Positions 7,042 through 16,838 of a stretch of DNA of 51,393 nucleotides are shown piece after piece. A program made the translations under genes and the position numbers. The stretch covers positions 1-51,393 of the IMG/VR virus record IMGVR_UViG_3300048925_000223; one strand, written 5' to 3'. The notes under the pieces were generated by a model that saw nothing but the letters and a program-made list of their open reading frames with translations, made no database searches and was not told the origin of the DNA. Every line of letters starts with the position of its first letter. The first letter of the stretch is position 1. The stretch comes from a virus.

Positions 7042-10000
7042 TATCTCTGCACTCCCATAGCACACACCAGTTGCCCGCTTGGGTTATACCAGGCGGCACC
7101 TCGGTTATCTACAACGAATTTTCCTTGCCCGGATACGGGGCCATTAAGCTCGAAAGAACCATCAGAGCGCATTATTGTCCCAGTCTGACCCGCGACATAA
7201 TTGGCGGAATACCACGAACCAACCTTGGCAAGTGTTATGGATGCATAATTTATGAACGCATCACTGATAAATACTTGCCCATTTACGGCCGAAAATGCCA
7301 GCTGATAGCTGCCAGGATTGCTTCCTGTATAAATGCCAAACTGGTCAGCATTGAAGGCCACAGTTGATTTATATGAGCTGCCGGAAGGCTCAATGCCGAT
7401 TGCCATACCTGCACTGTAATAGGTGTCACCTCGGGTTATGCCCATTCGCAGCGTGTATGAGGCCTTTGCGGTTCCATTATCGGTTACCGTGGCTGTCAGC
7501 TTTTCGTTAACTGCCGCATTCAGATCGCCAATCTGAGCCTGCACCTGCGTTTCAAGCTGCGCCATTGCCTGTGACACTGTCGCCACGGTCGTCCTGATGG
7601 TGATGATGTCTGACCTGACTTCGCCATTGACGGCGAACTGGTGATCTACACTGGCGTTGTTATCGAGGGCGTTCTGCAGCATGCCCTCGATATTGGTGTC
7701 GATTTTACCGGTCAGATTTTCAAAGGCTTCTGAGTCACGAATGGCGTCATCAATCAGGTCAATCATGCCGGGGATATCTGAAGATGCCTGACCAGATGCC
7801 TGAACAAATGATGAAACGCCAAAGGCATTTTTGGTTCGCACATACATGTAGTAGGTGGTGTCAGCCTTCAGTCCGTGCAATGTCCACTGTGACGCGCGAC
7901 CAAGAAACTGAGCTTCATTATCAACGGCACCAATGCTGCTCGCCGGAACTTCACCGGTGTACCAGAATTCGAAGGATGTATCGGTGGTTGCTGACACACT
8001 CATTACCGGCACGATGTCGGCGGAGAAGATGCCAGGCGTCCATTGAATGAATGTCGGAGCAGAAGGTGCGCCGATAACTAAGCTCACCTGAGTCTCTGCG
8101 CCCTTCATACCGTTCTCATTGCGCCCACGCACGCCGAGTGAGTAGTTGCCCGCCTCCAGCCCATAGAAGTCATAGCGGAACTGGTCAGTTTCGTACTGCG
8201 CCACAACTTTGCCATCCATGCTATAGACATAGAGCTCGAAGACTATCTTCTTGGTGAGTGTTGCGGTCTCCCACGTCGCCGTTACCTGAATGGTCTCGCT
8301 GTTGACATTGATGATGCGCAGGTTCTCGATGTTCGGCACACGATAGCCGTTGAGCGTATCTCCGGGAGTATCGAATACCGCGCCATCATCAACCACGGCC
8401 TGCTTGTTAGGGTCGTATAGCGTCGCTGAGATGGAATAGACGGAGTTGTTCTCGTCTTCGGAAATTCCCATGATGCGGAACAGGCGCGGCGCGACTTCAT
8501 CAGTAGAAATCACAAACACTGTTCCATCACGCACCCACGCTGGCGCAGTCTTGAGTCGGATAACGCGACCTGTGACGCTTGCGATTTCGTACTTAATGAA
8601 TTTGCCAGTTGAGCCCATGATCGACATTTTGTCGCCGCTGCCGGCCAGCTCAGACACGTCAGCATCCACCGTAATAGACGTGCCGCTGTGCGAGATGATG
8701 CGGCCGCCGAGGCGAGTCGCTGCGTAGTTGTTATCCAGCACCTCAACAACATCGCCTGGAATAAAGCGAATTGCCTCACGCGCCATCTTGAAGGTGGTCT
8801 TCTTGGTTTCACGTTTGGCGGTTTCGATTAACCATTTGCCGGTGCGGAATGCCTGACCGCGTGACGTGCAGCCGAAAGCCTCCATGGTGGTTTCGTTGTA
8901 GCCATAGCGGTCAATCAACCCATCATCAGATACGTATTCCTTCACCTGAGACCAGCCGTTGTTCGGGTCAGTCCACGAAACAATTACTGCGTTATAGCGC
9001 TCTGACCGCTTCATGGAGCTGTAGGTAAACAGCCCATCAACCACGTTTGCATTGGTGATTGATGCAACCGGGTCTTGCGGATTATCCAACATTACGGAGA
9101 AACGCATGCCATCCCAGAGCGCGATACCACGGAACATGCCAGCGATATCATCAAGAAGGTCACGCGCGCTTTTCTGCTCGGTAATATAGGCATTAAGCGT
9201 GAAACGTGGCTCCTTGCCGCCAAAGCCATCATCAACAAGCTGATCGCAAAACTGCGAAAGCACGTACAGGCTGCCGTCATCGACATCAACATAGCCAGCG
9301 CGGCGTGCCAGACCGTAGCGCGTGTTCTTCACCAGTGCGCGGAACAGCCAGGCGGGATTGTTGGTCCAGGCCGATTTGAAGCCACCGGTCCAGATGCCAG
9401 TGTAAGTTCTGGCGATCGGGTCATAATTATCTGGCACATCGACAATCAGCCCGCGCAGATGATAGGTGCGCGAAGGGGTGTCTGTGTACTGGTCACGGTC
9501 AACCACGCAACCAGCGACGGCCGCATAGGGGTATGACAGGTTATCGTCGGTGATTTCGGTGAAGCTGTTCCAGATGGTGCCGTTGTTCAGCAGGTCGCTA
9601 GAGCTGTCAGCTGTTACGCGACGCAGGCGGATATCGAACGGCTTCGTTTCCGGCGCATCAAACAGGTGTGCTTCGAGATACTCGCCAGACTGCTTACCTG
9701 TGATTGTCACAGTCTTCTGAATTTGCCAAGCACCGGCACTGCCCGCACGCGTTTCAATCACCATCGTCACAGATGTTTCGTGCTGATTGCCTTTGGTGTC
9801 CTGCTCAACAAGGCTGGACACGCCGATGTTCATGCGTACGCGATCGACATCAGTGTCCGTAACCGTGCGCACTAGCGGTGTCGCCTGAGTCACGTCGGTG
9901 TTCACAACCGTGGTCGCTTCAATGGTATTGAAGCCGTTGATGGGGGTCTGCGTCGCCGTTCCCGGACGCCATGCCACGCTCACACCATTAATCGTCGTTC

Positions 10001-10178
10001 CGCCGAGAGAATCGGTGACCGGCGTCTTATTCAGCATGAACGAGGAAAGGTGCTGCTGGTCTACCGGACCCCATATTGGCCCTTCACTGATGAGGTCGAG
10101 AACGCGGAGGAATTGCTTCGATTTGAGGTTGTCGTCGATTAATTTTGGAGTGCTGCCACCGCCGCCGCCTGAGCCCAT
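7041..10178 (-). CDS. J: Lambda J-like central tail fibre (host specificity) protein
   Basis: This 1045-residue protein starts with the Gly-rich MGSGGGGGSTPK typical of J homologues. It continues with the conserved tail-hub region (for example DLISEGPI near residue 30 and a TipJ-like middle with NPAWLFRALVKN and TRYGLARR), fibronectin-like segments around residues 620-800, a helical stretch around 810-890, and a C-terminal DUF1983-like region with a beta-rich tip. In lambda, J forms the tail tip and binds the receptor; the C-terminal 150 residues should fix host range here. It follows I by about 9 bp in the M-L-K-I-J order. Confidence 0.95.
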   Translation of the reverse strand: MGSGGGGGSTPKLIDDNLKSKQFLRVLDLISEGPIWGPVDQQHLSSFMLNKTPVTDSLGGTTINGVSVAWRPGTATQTPINGFNTIEATTVVNTDVTQATPLVRTVTDTDVDRVRMNIGVSSLVEQDTKGNQHETSVTMVIETRAGSAGAWQIQKTVTITGKQSGEYLEAHLFDAPETKPFDIRLRRVTADSSSDLLNNGTIWNSFTEITDDNLSYPYAAVAGCVVDRDQYTDTPSRTYHLRGLIVDVPDNYDPIARTYTGIWTGGFKSAWTNNPAWLFRALVKNTRYGLARRAGYVDVDDGSLYVLSQFCDQLVDDGFGGKEPRFTLNAYITEQKSARDLLDDIAGMFRGIALWDGMRFSVMLDNPQDPVASITNANVVDGLFTYSSMKRSERYNAVIVSWTDPNNGWSQVKEYVSDDGLIDRYGYNETTMEAFGCTSRGQAFRTGKWLIETAKRETKKTTFKMAREAIRFIPGDVVEVLDNNYAATRLGGRIISHSGTSITVDADVSELAGSGDKMSIMGSTGKFIKYEIASVTGRVIRLKTAPAWVRDGTVFVISTDEVAPRLFRIMGISEDENNSVYSISATLYDPNKQAVVDDGAVFDTPGDTLNGYRVPNIENLRIINVNSETIQVTATWETATLTKKIVFELYVYSMDGKVVAQYETDQFRYDFYGLEAGNYSLGVRGRNENGMKGAETQVSLVIGAPSAPTFIQWTPGIFSADIVPVMSVSATTDTSFEFWYTGEVPASSIGAVDNEAQFLGRASQWTLHGLKADTTYYMYVRTKNAFGVSSFVQASGQASSDIPGMIDLIDDAIRDSEAFENLTGKIDTNIEGMLQNALDNNASVDHQFAVNGEVRSDIITIRTTVATVSQAMAQLETQVQAQIGDLNAAVNEKLTATVTDNGTAKASYTLRMGITRGDTYYSAGMAIGIEPSGSSYKSTVAFNADQFGIYTGSNPGSYQLAFSAVNGQVFISDAFINYASITLAKVGSWYSANYVAGQTGTIMRSDGSFELNGPVSGQGKFVVDNRGAAWYNPSGQLVCAMGVQR

Positions 10179-10187
10179 GCTTTCACC

Positions 10188-10712
10188 TTAACTAATTGAG
10201 ATATTCCAGTCCTGGTTGTTCGATGTGTCGATGCCAAGGCTGATTACGTTTGAGCCAACAACCATCTCACCCAATAGCAGAGGAACCGGTCTGCCCTGCC
10301 CAATGCGGTTCTCCGCGCTGGTGAATGAGTTGTTGGTGATGGAATTGCTGTCCTGATCCGCTGATGAGCTCGTTTTCATGTGCGAGGTCATATAGAGCGA
10401 ATAGGCGACTGAAGCGACAGTAACCGCGACCATAATCCAAACCGCCGCCACCGCCGAAATCGAACCTTCGACGATCGGCACGAACAACACCGTTGCGCCG
10501 TCTTTGATGTGCCTGTTCATGTGGAACTCGAGGTTGTCACCTGAGATGTCGTTGCCATCGATGCGCATACGAAGCCGGGTCTGGTAGAAGTCGCGTTTGA
10601 ATGCGGGGCACTGAGCCAGCAACAGTCGAAGCCCCTGTGATGGGGTATCGACGTTTAAAGTGATTTGGCGGAAATGTCGTCGTAAATTCCCCGCAAATCT
10701 AAAGATGAGCAT
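10188..10712 (-). CDS. I: Lambda I-like tail assembly protein
   Basis: 174 residues. An N-terminal ubiquitin-like region (about 1-85) is followed by a hydrophobic segment around 85-110 (AAVWIMVAVTVASVAYSLYM) and a C-terminus ending in TSNNQDWNISIS, typical of lambda gpI homologues. It is needed for tail-tip assembly with K, L and J. The ATG at 10712 lies inside the K gene (57-bp overlap) with GGAGG about 10 nt upstream. Confidence 0.9.
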   Translation of the reverse strand: MLIFRFAGNLRRHFRQITLNVDTPSQGLRLLLAQCPAFKRDFYQTRLRMRIDGNDISGDNLEFHMNRHIKDGATVLFVPIVEGSISAVAAVWIMVAVTVASVAYSLYMTSHMKTSSSADQDSNSITNNSFTSAENRIGQGRPVPLLLGEMVVGSNVISLGIDTSNNQDWNISIS

Positions 10713-11380
10713 TGTTCATGCCTCCAGATGGAGTGGATCAGGGGTACGTGAATCTGACGAAGCGGTTCGCGGCGGCTAAGCCTGCCGTGCACTTCGTGAT
10801 GCAGGACGATGTTGTCACCAAGCCAGATCATGGCGTGGCATGGGTCGCACTCGGGAAAGGCGCGGCGGATAATCACATCGCCTGGCTGAATAGCCTCGAA
10901 GCCAACCTCGTGAAATCCGTTGGATGCCATGTTCTTTAGGTAGAGGTTTTCACCGCGGACCCACCAACCGTTGGTTCTCTCGAAGTCGGGCAAATAAATG
11001 CCGCACAGATGATATGCGTCCCGAAACAGCGTGTAGCAGTCCATCACGCCATGCTCGAACCGGCGACCCAGCAAATGCGGCACAGGCCTAAATTTGCGTA
11101 GCTCTCCCCCGCTAGCCAGCCACCAGTCGATGCCGGATGCCAGTTGTGCAGTGCGATCGGCAGCGGACAGCACCAGTTTTTGCTCAGGATGAGAATGAAA
11201 AACGGCGGTGATTTCTCCCGCCGCTTCTGCTTCAAGCCAGTCCTTTTCGCCTATCCGGAAATTTCGCCCCGGTTCGGGATGTTCATTCGCGCAACGCCAC
11301 AACCGGTTGCCGTCAATTATCAGCCCGCACACTTCATTTGCTGACTCTGCGGCATACGCCAGGCATTCAGATTCAATCAT
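10655..11380 (-). CDS. K: Lambda K-like tail assembly protein with JAB/MPN and NlpC/P60 domains
   Basis: 241 residues in two enzyme-like domains. The N-terminal JAB/MPN metallopeptidase has Glu in NEVCGL (about 16) and HSHPEQ...SAADR (about 62-76), giving the His-x-His...Asp zinc site. The C-terminal NlpC/P60 domain has the Cys in VMDCYTL and the His in CHAMIWLGD. Lambda gpK is thought to process tail-tip proteins or cell-wall peptides during assembly or entry. The gene overlaps L by a base at 11380, indicating coupling. Confidence 0.92.
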   Translation of the reverse strand: MIESECLAYAAESANEVCGLIIDGNRLWRCANEHPEPGRNFRIGEKDWLEAEAAGEITAVFHSHPEQKLVLSAADRTAQLASGIDWWLASGGELRKFRPVPHLLGRRFEHGVMDCYTLFRDAYHLCGIYLPDFERTNGWWVRGENLYLKNMASNGFHEVGFEAIQPGDVIIRRAFPECDPCHAMIWLGDNIVLHHEVHGRLSRREPLRQIHVPLIHSIWRHEQCSSLDLRGIYDDISAKSL

Positions 11381-12084
11381 CAGGACACCTTAGCTGAGCC
11401 GGGATAGCCGCCGTACGGCAGCGCACTAGGTTTGGCAAAACGAAGACGGCATCCGCTGCGATGCTTGGAGCATTTATCTCGCGACATGTCGGAGGTTGGG
11501 TTGTCTTTCTCGTCAGCAACGGGGCCGCCGGAGTAACCGCAACCGTCTCCGCGATATACCCACTGACAGACGTCAGCCAGAATCGTACGAGCCGGGATAA
11601 TCGCATTGTCGCAATCGACCGGCGTGGCTAGGTTGTAGGTCACCGTCTCGAAGGTTTCTTCCGCCATTTCCTCGATAACGTAGCGCGAAACAGCCTCCAT
11701 CGTCGGATCTGCATTTGCGTTTCCATTCGGGAAATTGACCACGTCTAGATGCTTAACCAACACCTGCCGGCGCGTCACAACTGCACCCAGCGCATCCTCG
11801 AAATCGTGGTTGATGCCGGTTATCAGCCCGGTGATGTTTGCCACTTTCATCGTTGGCCGAGAATAGGTGCCTTCAGATTTAACCTCAAATCCTTCGACGG
11901 CGATCGGATACGCCGAGTAAGCGCGCCCTTGCCAGATGACATCGTTGAAATAACCGTTGGTGCCAGAGTGGAAGCGGAGAACGTCGCCGCCAAATGCCTG
12001 CAGGTCCACTTCGTACAGGTCGAGCATTGCGCCGACACCGGCGTCAACACTCTCTATGATGAGTTCTGCTGGTATATCTCTCAT
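11380..12084 (-). CDS. L: Lambda L-like minor tail protein (Fe-S type)
   Basis: 234 residues beginning MRDIPAELI. The N-terminal two thirds are beta-rich. The C-terminal part holds the Cys set seen in gpL: Cys in PVDCDN, ADVCQW, GDGCGY and the DKC...GC pair near the end. In lambda gpL these Cys bind a [4Fe-4S] cluster. It is a tail-tip hub component and overlaps M by 4 bp. Confidence 0.9.
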   Translation of the reverse strand: MRDIPAELIIESVDAGVGAMLDLYEVDLQAFGGDVLRFHSGTNGYFNDVIWQGRAYSAYPIAVEGFEVKSEGTYSRPTMKVANITGLITGINHDFEDALGAVVTRRQVLVKHLDVVNFPNGNANADPTMEAVSRYVIEEMAEETFETVTYNLATPVDCDNAIIPARTILADVCQWVYRGDGCGYSGGPVADEKDNPTSDMSRDKCSKHRSGCRLRFAKPSALPYGGYPGSAKVS

Positions 12085-12434
12085 CTCGGCACCTGCTCAA
12101 AGGTTGCTGTCAGCTGGCTTAGGCTTCCCGTTGTTTGCAGTGACCATGACCGACACACATACAGCCCCTGCACGCCGGTATCCGATGGCGTCCAGTTGAA
12201 CGACTCCACCGCCATGCGTGCCTTTAGGAATGCATCTGCAGCTTTAGCCGTGTTTGGGCGGCTGCACTTCGAATCGTCACGCCCAATAAACGTGAGAGAG
12301 TATTTTCCCATCAATGGGTTGATGCCCTTAACCTGACGCTGTTCATATCCATCGCCCAGCTTCACGACAGCTACATCAGGCGTGCGATCGCCCGTGAAGC
12401 CCTTTTGAGGGCTCCATGTAAAAGTTTCTGGCAT
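12081..12434 (-). CDS. M: Lambda M-like minor tail protein
   Basis: 117 residues, the usual length of gpM, with the signature start MPETFTWSP, the conserved VKLGDGYEQR and a C-terminal TATFEQVPR. It forms part of the distal tail hub to which L, K and J attach. It lies 11 bp after the tape-measure gene and overlaps L by ATGA-type coupling. Confidence 0.9.
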   Translation of the reverse strand: MPETFTWSPQKGFTGDRTPDVAVVKLGDGYEQRQVKGINPLMGKYSLTFIGRDDSKCSRPNTAKAADAFLKARMAVESFNWTPSDTGVQGLYVCRSWSLQTTGSLSQLTATFEQVPR

Positions 12435-12445
12435 GGGATTTCCTG

Positions 12446-15400
12446 TTATTTACGAGGTTGAAGCATGCCGCCCGGGCGAGTGCTCTGGTCTTTCATCTGA
12501 TAAAGCGCGACCTGCTTCATCATGCCTGCCATTTTATTCATGGTGGCGTCGTCAATGCCGTTTGTGGTCTGAATGTGGAAATGCACTTCCTGCTGAATAG
12601 TGCTGCCACTTCCTCCCGCACCGCCAATATCCCGGTTGCTGATTACCGATCCATTGTCGCCGGGGATCATGTACTGGCTGCCATTGCTGGCTTTGAAGAT
12701 TTCAGGCTTACCGCCTTCACCTACGCGGTACATGCTGCTCGCGCTGACGGGGCCGCCATGTTCGCGAGCACCGCCCATTGAGATGCTGCCAATACTTGTC
12801 AGGAGCGAGGCGCCAGCGCTGGCGATCGCAGCGTAGTTAGCGAATTTTTGCGCCGGTGTCAGTGCCGTGGGGTCTGCCATTGCCTGCGAGATAGCCAGTT
12901 GCAGGTTTAAAGCAGCCTGAGCCACTGCAAAACCTTTGCTTAACGCGAACATTGCTTGGTACGCGCCGCTGCTCTTTCCGGCGGCACCTGCCGCCAGGTT
13001 AGCGAGACCATCAAAGCCCTGAGATACCGACCCCACGATAGATGAAATGGCTTGTGACTGCATATTGGCTTCGTTCACTGCAATCTGCTGGCGTGCGTTA
13101 GCTGCTTGCTCCTGAATTGCAGTTTTAGCGTCTTCATAAAGCTGAGCATTTTGAAGATCGAGAGCCTGATATTTTGCCAACGCATCGAGCTTTTGCTGCT
13201 CACGTAAATCAATTTCTGCAGTTGGGTTTTGCACAGCACCGGTTTGGGCGTCAGGCATCACAGCTGCCGCTGCAATCTCCTGCGTAGCGAACTTTCTACC
13301 TTGCTCTGCCTGAGCCAAGTCACGCACGGCCTTGGCGCTATCAAAGGTTTTGGCGGCATACTCACCCGCCTGACGAATTTGCTCGTCGGTGGCACCTTTG
13401 CCTAGTGATTGCTGCGCACGAAGAATGGCCTGCTCTCTACTCATCTCAACTGTGGAGCTTGCTGCCAGCTCGGACTGCTCTTTGAGCTTCGCAAGTTTTT
13501 GCGCCACTGATTCAGATGATGCTGCCGAGCGTTTGTCCTGAGATTCGGCATCGGCAGCAGCTTTTTTCCGGTCATCTTCTTTTTTCTGTAAATCGTAATT
13601 CTCACCAGCGAGTCGCTTGGCTGCCTCAATCTGATTGGGATTGTTCGTTACTTTAGCTTGCTCCATGCCCGCTTTCGTAACGGCGCGTAGGCGCTCATCC
13701 TGAATTTTGAGCAGCTCGTTTCTCTGCTCAAGGTCGAGGATTGCGTCATCGCCTTTTTCTGTAGCGGGTGAAACCTGCATTGATTTAGGGTTGTAACCCT
13801 GACCGGCCTGATTGGCGCGATTGATCTCGTCCGCAGTAGTGCCAAAAGCCTTTGCAACAGCGCCCTGTACACGCTCCAGCGTCGTTCCACGCTCGATTAA
13901 TTTGTCATGAATACCCATGGCCGCCAGCATGTTGTTGCTTAACGTAACCTGAGCGTCATCACGCAACTTCATCGTGCTGGCGAGCTTACTTTCTGTAGAC
14001 TCGAGGTCGCGCTGTTTCTGATTTATCTGATCAGTTAGTTGCGCTGCACGCTGGAGAAGTCCATTCCCTTGCTCAATTGTGGTGCCGTACTTTCTGCCGC
14101 TGGCCTCAGCCTCGTCACGCTCTTTAGTAAGTGCTGATATTTCACTTTTAAGGTCTGCTACAACGTCCTGCTGGCCTCTCAATGCGGTATTGGCATCTGC
14201 GATCGTTCCGCGCAATGACGTGTTACTCATTGCTTTTAGCGAGTCAGTCAGTCGGTCTACGCCATCAGCGAATGAAACTGCTTCCTGTTTCGCTTGCTGG
14301 GCCTGCTGCCAGAAGTAGAAAATTGCAGCACCTGCAATCATAGCCACGCCAGCAGGACCGCCGACAAGACCCATTGCTCCACGAAGCAATCCGAGAGACG
14401 TTGATGCTGCCCGGGTTGCTATTACCGTAGCCTCTTGAGACGCTCGATATGCACCGTTGGCGGCTGTAGCTACTCCGGTCGCATCCGCTGTCGCTAAACG
14501 TGCTGCGCTTACCTGCGCTTCTGCCGCTGTGATTGCTGCTGCACGCGCCTGAGCTGTAGCTGCCTCCGCAGATGCTAGTCGTTGATTCAATGCCGCGGAT
14601 GCCTGTTGAAGCTGGGCCATTCGAGTAGCAGTGGCGATTCGGCCTTGCTCTGTGATTTGCGATCTCATTCGCTGTACTTCAAGTGCCTTTTCAGACTCTA
14701 TTTGCGCAATCGTAGTCCTTATTGACGAAGCCTCAGCTTCAGCCAGTCGCACTTCTGAAGCTACAGAGGCGTTTGTTGCTTTGAGCGTTGCAAGCCTTCC
14801 CTGTGCGAGCTGGAGGGTTTGAACAGTTGCAGCCTTCTCCACTTCAGCTAACCGCAGCTTGGCGCCAGCCTCTAATTCTGCATCTTTAGCAGCCACTGCT
14901 GATGCTTTAGCTGATGCAATAGTTGCGGCCGTGTCTTTTACTTTGGCAGCAGTAGCCATAGCCAGTGCGCCAGCAAAACGACTACCCATCACCGCTGTCA
15001 AAGCGACCAGAACTGTGCTGATGGTGTCCAGATTTTGCGAAAGAGAAATAATGCCTGTATTGAATGCTTTTATGCCGGTCGAAACAGTTGAGCTTTCACC
15101 GACAAACTTTACGATGTTGTTTGTCGCGATGGTCATCGCCTGACCCATGGTCATGGCGGTATTGGAGAATTCCTTCGCGATCTTATCGCTCTGCTGCAGC
15201 AACCCATTCACAACCACTTCAGTTGTCAGCTTTCCCTGTGCAGCCATCGCTCGGAGCTGACCAATTGTTACACCCAGAGAATCCGCAAGCGCCACAGCTA
15301 AGCGGCTTCCGTTTTCAGAGATAGAGTTGAACTCTTCGCCACGCAGAACGCCTGATGCAAGCGCCTGAGAAAGCTGCGTCATCGTTGAGCTTGCTTCTTC

Positions 15401-15889
15401 TGTGGTGGCGCCTGATACCGCTAGCCCCTTGTTGATGGTTTCAGTCAGGGTGATGAGATCTTGCGTGCTAGTGCCGGCGCTTCGAGTTGCACGCTCAAGA
15501 CGGCCATAGAGCGTTGCCGTCGCCGTAAGGCTGCTCATGGTGCCCTGAGAAATATCAAACACACGCTGAGTAACATCAGCAAGCTGTTCAGTCGAGCGAA
15601 CGGAGTTGGCTAATTTGTTATTGACCGTTACCCACTCATTGCCCCATTCAGCTACCTGATTGACTGACAGCGCCGCTAGTAAGCCTTTTGCTACACCAGT
15701 CAAACTTGATACAGCGCCTTCCATTGAAGAAATAGAGCGCTCGGTACGCGTAACGCTGGCTTCAAGGCGGTTCATATTTCCGCTTAGGCCATTTAATGCC
15801 GCATCAACCTCGCGCCGGGCTGCGATAAGCTTTGCTGTATCCATATCTACTTCATAAACAATGCTGCCAGCATTTACTGATCCAGCCAT
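12446..15889 (-). CDS. H: Tape measure protein (lambda H-like)
   Basis: 1147 residues. Early there is a tape-measure core (ERATRSAGTS and LRGEEFNSISENG near 130-190), then long Ala/Gln/Glu-rich helices with coiled-coil character (about 330-480 and 570-960), a hydrophobic GlyAla segment (about 500-530) that may be membrane-active during DNA entry, and a Gly-rich C-terminus. It sets tail length and would suggest a tail near lambda's size or longer. GGAG precedes the ATG. A terminator hairpin lies in the short leader, separating it from an upstream accessory gene pair. Confidence 0.92.
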   Translation of the reverse strand: MAGSVNAGSIVYEVDMDTAKLIAARREVDAALNGLSGNMNRLEASVTRTERSISSMEGAVSSLTGVAKGLLAALSVNQVAEWGNEWVTVNNKLANSVRSTEQLADVTQRVFDISQGTMSSLTATATLYGRLERATRSAGTSTQDLITLTETINKGLAVSGATTEEASSTMTQLSQALASGVLRGEEFNSISENGSRLAVALADSLGVTIGQLRAMAAQGKLTTEVVVNGLLQQSDKIAKEFSNTAMTMGQAMTIATNNIVKFVGESSTVSTGIKAFNTGIISLSQNLDTISTVLVALTAVMGSRFAGALAMATAAKVKDTAATIASAKASAVAAKDAELEAGAKLRLAEVEKAATVQTLQLAQGRLATLKATNASVASEVRLAEAEASSIRTTIAQIESEKALEVQRMRSQITEQGRIATATRMAQLQQASAALNQRLASAEAATAQARAAAITAAEAQVSAARLATADATGVATAANGAYRASQEATVIATRAASTSLGLLRGAMGLVGGPAGVAMIAGAAIFYFWQQAQQAKQEAVSFADGVDRLTDSLKAMSNTSLRGTIADANTALRGQQDVVADLKSEISALTKERDEAEASGRKYGTTIEQGNGLLQRAAQLTDQINQKQRDLESTESKLASTMKLRDDAQVTLSNNMLAAMGIHDKLIERGTTLERVQGAVAKAFGTTADEINRANQAGQGYNPKSMQVSPATEKGDDAILDLEQRNELLKIQDERLRAVTKAGMEQAKVTNNPNQIEAAKRLAGENYDLQKKEDDRKKAAADAESQDKRSAASSESVAQKLAKLKEQSELAASSTVEMSREQAILRAQQSLGKGATDEQIRQAGEYAAKTFDSAKAVRDLAQAEQGRKFATQEIAAAAVMPDAQTGAVQNPTAEIDLREQQKLDALAKYQALDLQNAQLYEDAKTAIQEQAANARQQIAVNEANMQSQAISSIVGSVSQGFDGLANLAAGAAGKSSGAYQAMFALSKGFAVAQAALNLQLAISQAMADPTALTPAQKFANYAAIASAGASLLTSIGSISMGGAREHGGPVSASSMYRVGEGGKPEIFKASNGSQYMIPGDNGSVISNRDIGGAGGSGSTIQQEVHFHIQTTNGIDDATMNKMAGMMKQVALYQMKDQSTRPGGMLQPRK

Positions 15890-15907
15890 TTGCTTTTCTC
15901 CAGGCGT

Positions 15908-15930
15908 AAAAAAGCCCGCAAGAAGCGGGC
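15908..15930 (-). terminator. Terminator between the lipoprotein moron and the tape measure
   Basis: GCCCGC/GCGGGC stem (15914-15919 with 15925-15930) and a T run on the - strand (A run 15908-15913). It stops about 18 bp before the tape-measure start and closes the accessory unit 15955-16838. Confidence 0.85.
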
Positions 15931-15954
15931 TATTTGTATTTCTTTCTCTGAATT

Positions 15955-16497
15955 TTACTGCCTCAGAGCTTCCTTAATTTCATCAGTGTCAAACATTAGA
16001 GAGGTGGTGCCATCACCCGATGAGACCATCGCGCTCACATCATTCTTTCTAAATACCGAGTATTTTTGTGTAGGGCATGAGCTCTGCTTAACGCATCCGT
16101 ACGGGATTTTATCAACCTCTGAAGGGTCAGAAACGCCCTCGTCGGTGGCGATAGGATCGCCAAGTTTGGTTTTGGCATACTCAACCGCCCCTTTATAAAA
16201 GGCCCCCTGAGAATCGACTACGCTTCCTCGAACTCCGATTACTTTACCGTTTACCGAGTTGACTGTGTAATCAGCTGCATCACCCAGCGCGGGATCTGGA
16301 GCTTTATCGAGCTGAATCTCAAGGAAGTGCTGCTTGGAAGGGATAAGGTTTTCTCGCTTAACTAAACCATCTTTTTTCAACTGCTCGGATTTACTATCAA
16401 GCTTGATGCCAAATGCATCTACGGCATAGTTACATCCAGCTAACATGGTAACAATCGCTAGCCCTATAATGATCTTCTTCAACTCTGTCACCCCCAT
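15955..16497 (-). CDS. Putative phage-encoded lipoprotein (moron)
   Basis: 180 residues with an N-terminal signal peptide and lipobox LAGC (Cys22). The mature part is polar with a Cys pair (YGCVKQSSC) about 30 residues before the end. It starts in an overlapping TAATG with the upstream gene's stop and is followed directly by a terminator, so the pair forms a self-contained accessory unit inside the tail operon. A surface or periplasmic role in the lysogen, such as receptor masking, is possible. I do not recognise the family. Confidence 0.7.
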   Translation of the reverse strand: MGVTELKKIIIGLAIVTMLAGCNYAVDAFGIKLDSKSEQLKKDGLVKRENLIPSKQHFLEIQLDKAPDPALGDAADYTVNSVNGKVIGVRGSVVDSQGAFYKGAVEYAKTKLGDPIATDEGVSDPSEVDKIPYGCVKQSSCPTQKYSVFRKNDVSAMVSSGDGTTSLMFDTDEIKEALRQ

Positions 16498-16838
16498 TAT
16501 TCAGCCCAACCTTCGGAACGTTTTTTCTTTTCAATTTTATCCAACTTACCAAAAGCTTTCTGCCGCTTAAGAATGATGGCGTATTGGCGATAACCGTGGT
16601 GTGCTGGCGCTATAAATTCGCCATTAGAATACATGTGAGGGTTTTGCTTCAGTGCCTGTATCGCAAGCGGCGCCAAAGCAATGTGCTGCTCGCAAAGGGC
16701 TATCGCTTTATTCAGATGCTTAGGGTCAGCGCGGAGTTTATAGTGTTTTTTTATCTGTTCTTGCAGGCTGAAGTGCGACTGTAGTATCTGATCGTGACTA
16801 AGGTGGCGCAGGCCATCTAGCCATTCCTCTTCGGTCAT
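16497..16838 (-). CDS. Hypothetical helical protein (moron, TPR-like)
   Basis: 113 residues from the ATG at 16838 (AGGG upstream); the frame extends to a TTG at 16892 but that start is weaker. The sequence is mainly helical, with an ALCEQHIALAP segment and a later APAHHGYRQYAIILKRQK segment that resemble tetratricopeptide-like repeats in small prophage proteins. The C-terminus is Lys-rich and ends GWAE. It is translationally coupled to the lipoprotein gene that follows. The role is unknown. Confidence 0.65.
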   Translation of the reverse strand: MTEEEWLDGLRHLSHDQILQSHFSLQEQIKKHYKLRADPKHLNKAIALCEQHIALAPLAIQALKQNPHMYSNGEFIAPAHHGYRQYAIILKRQKAFGKLDKIEKKKRSEGWAE

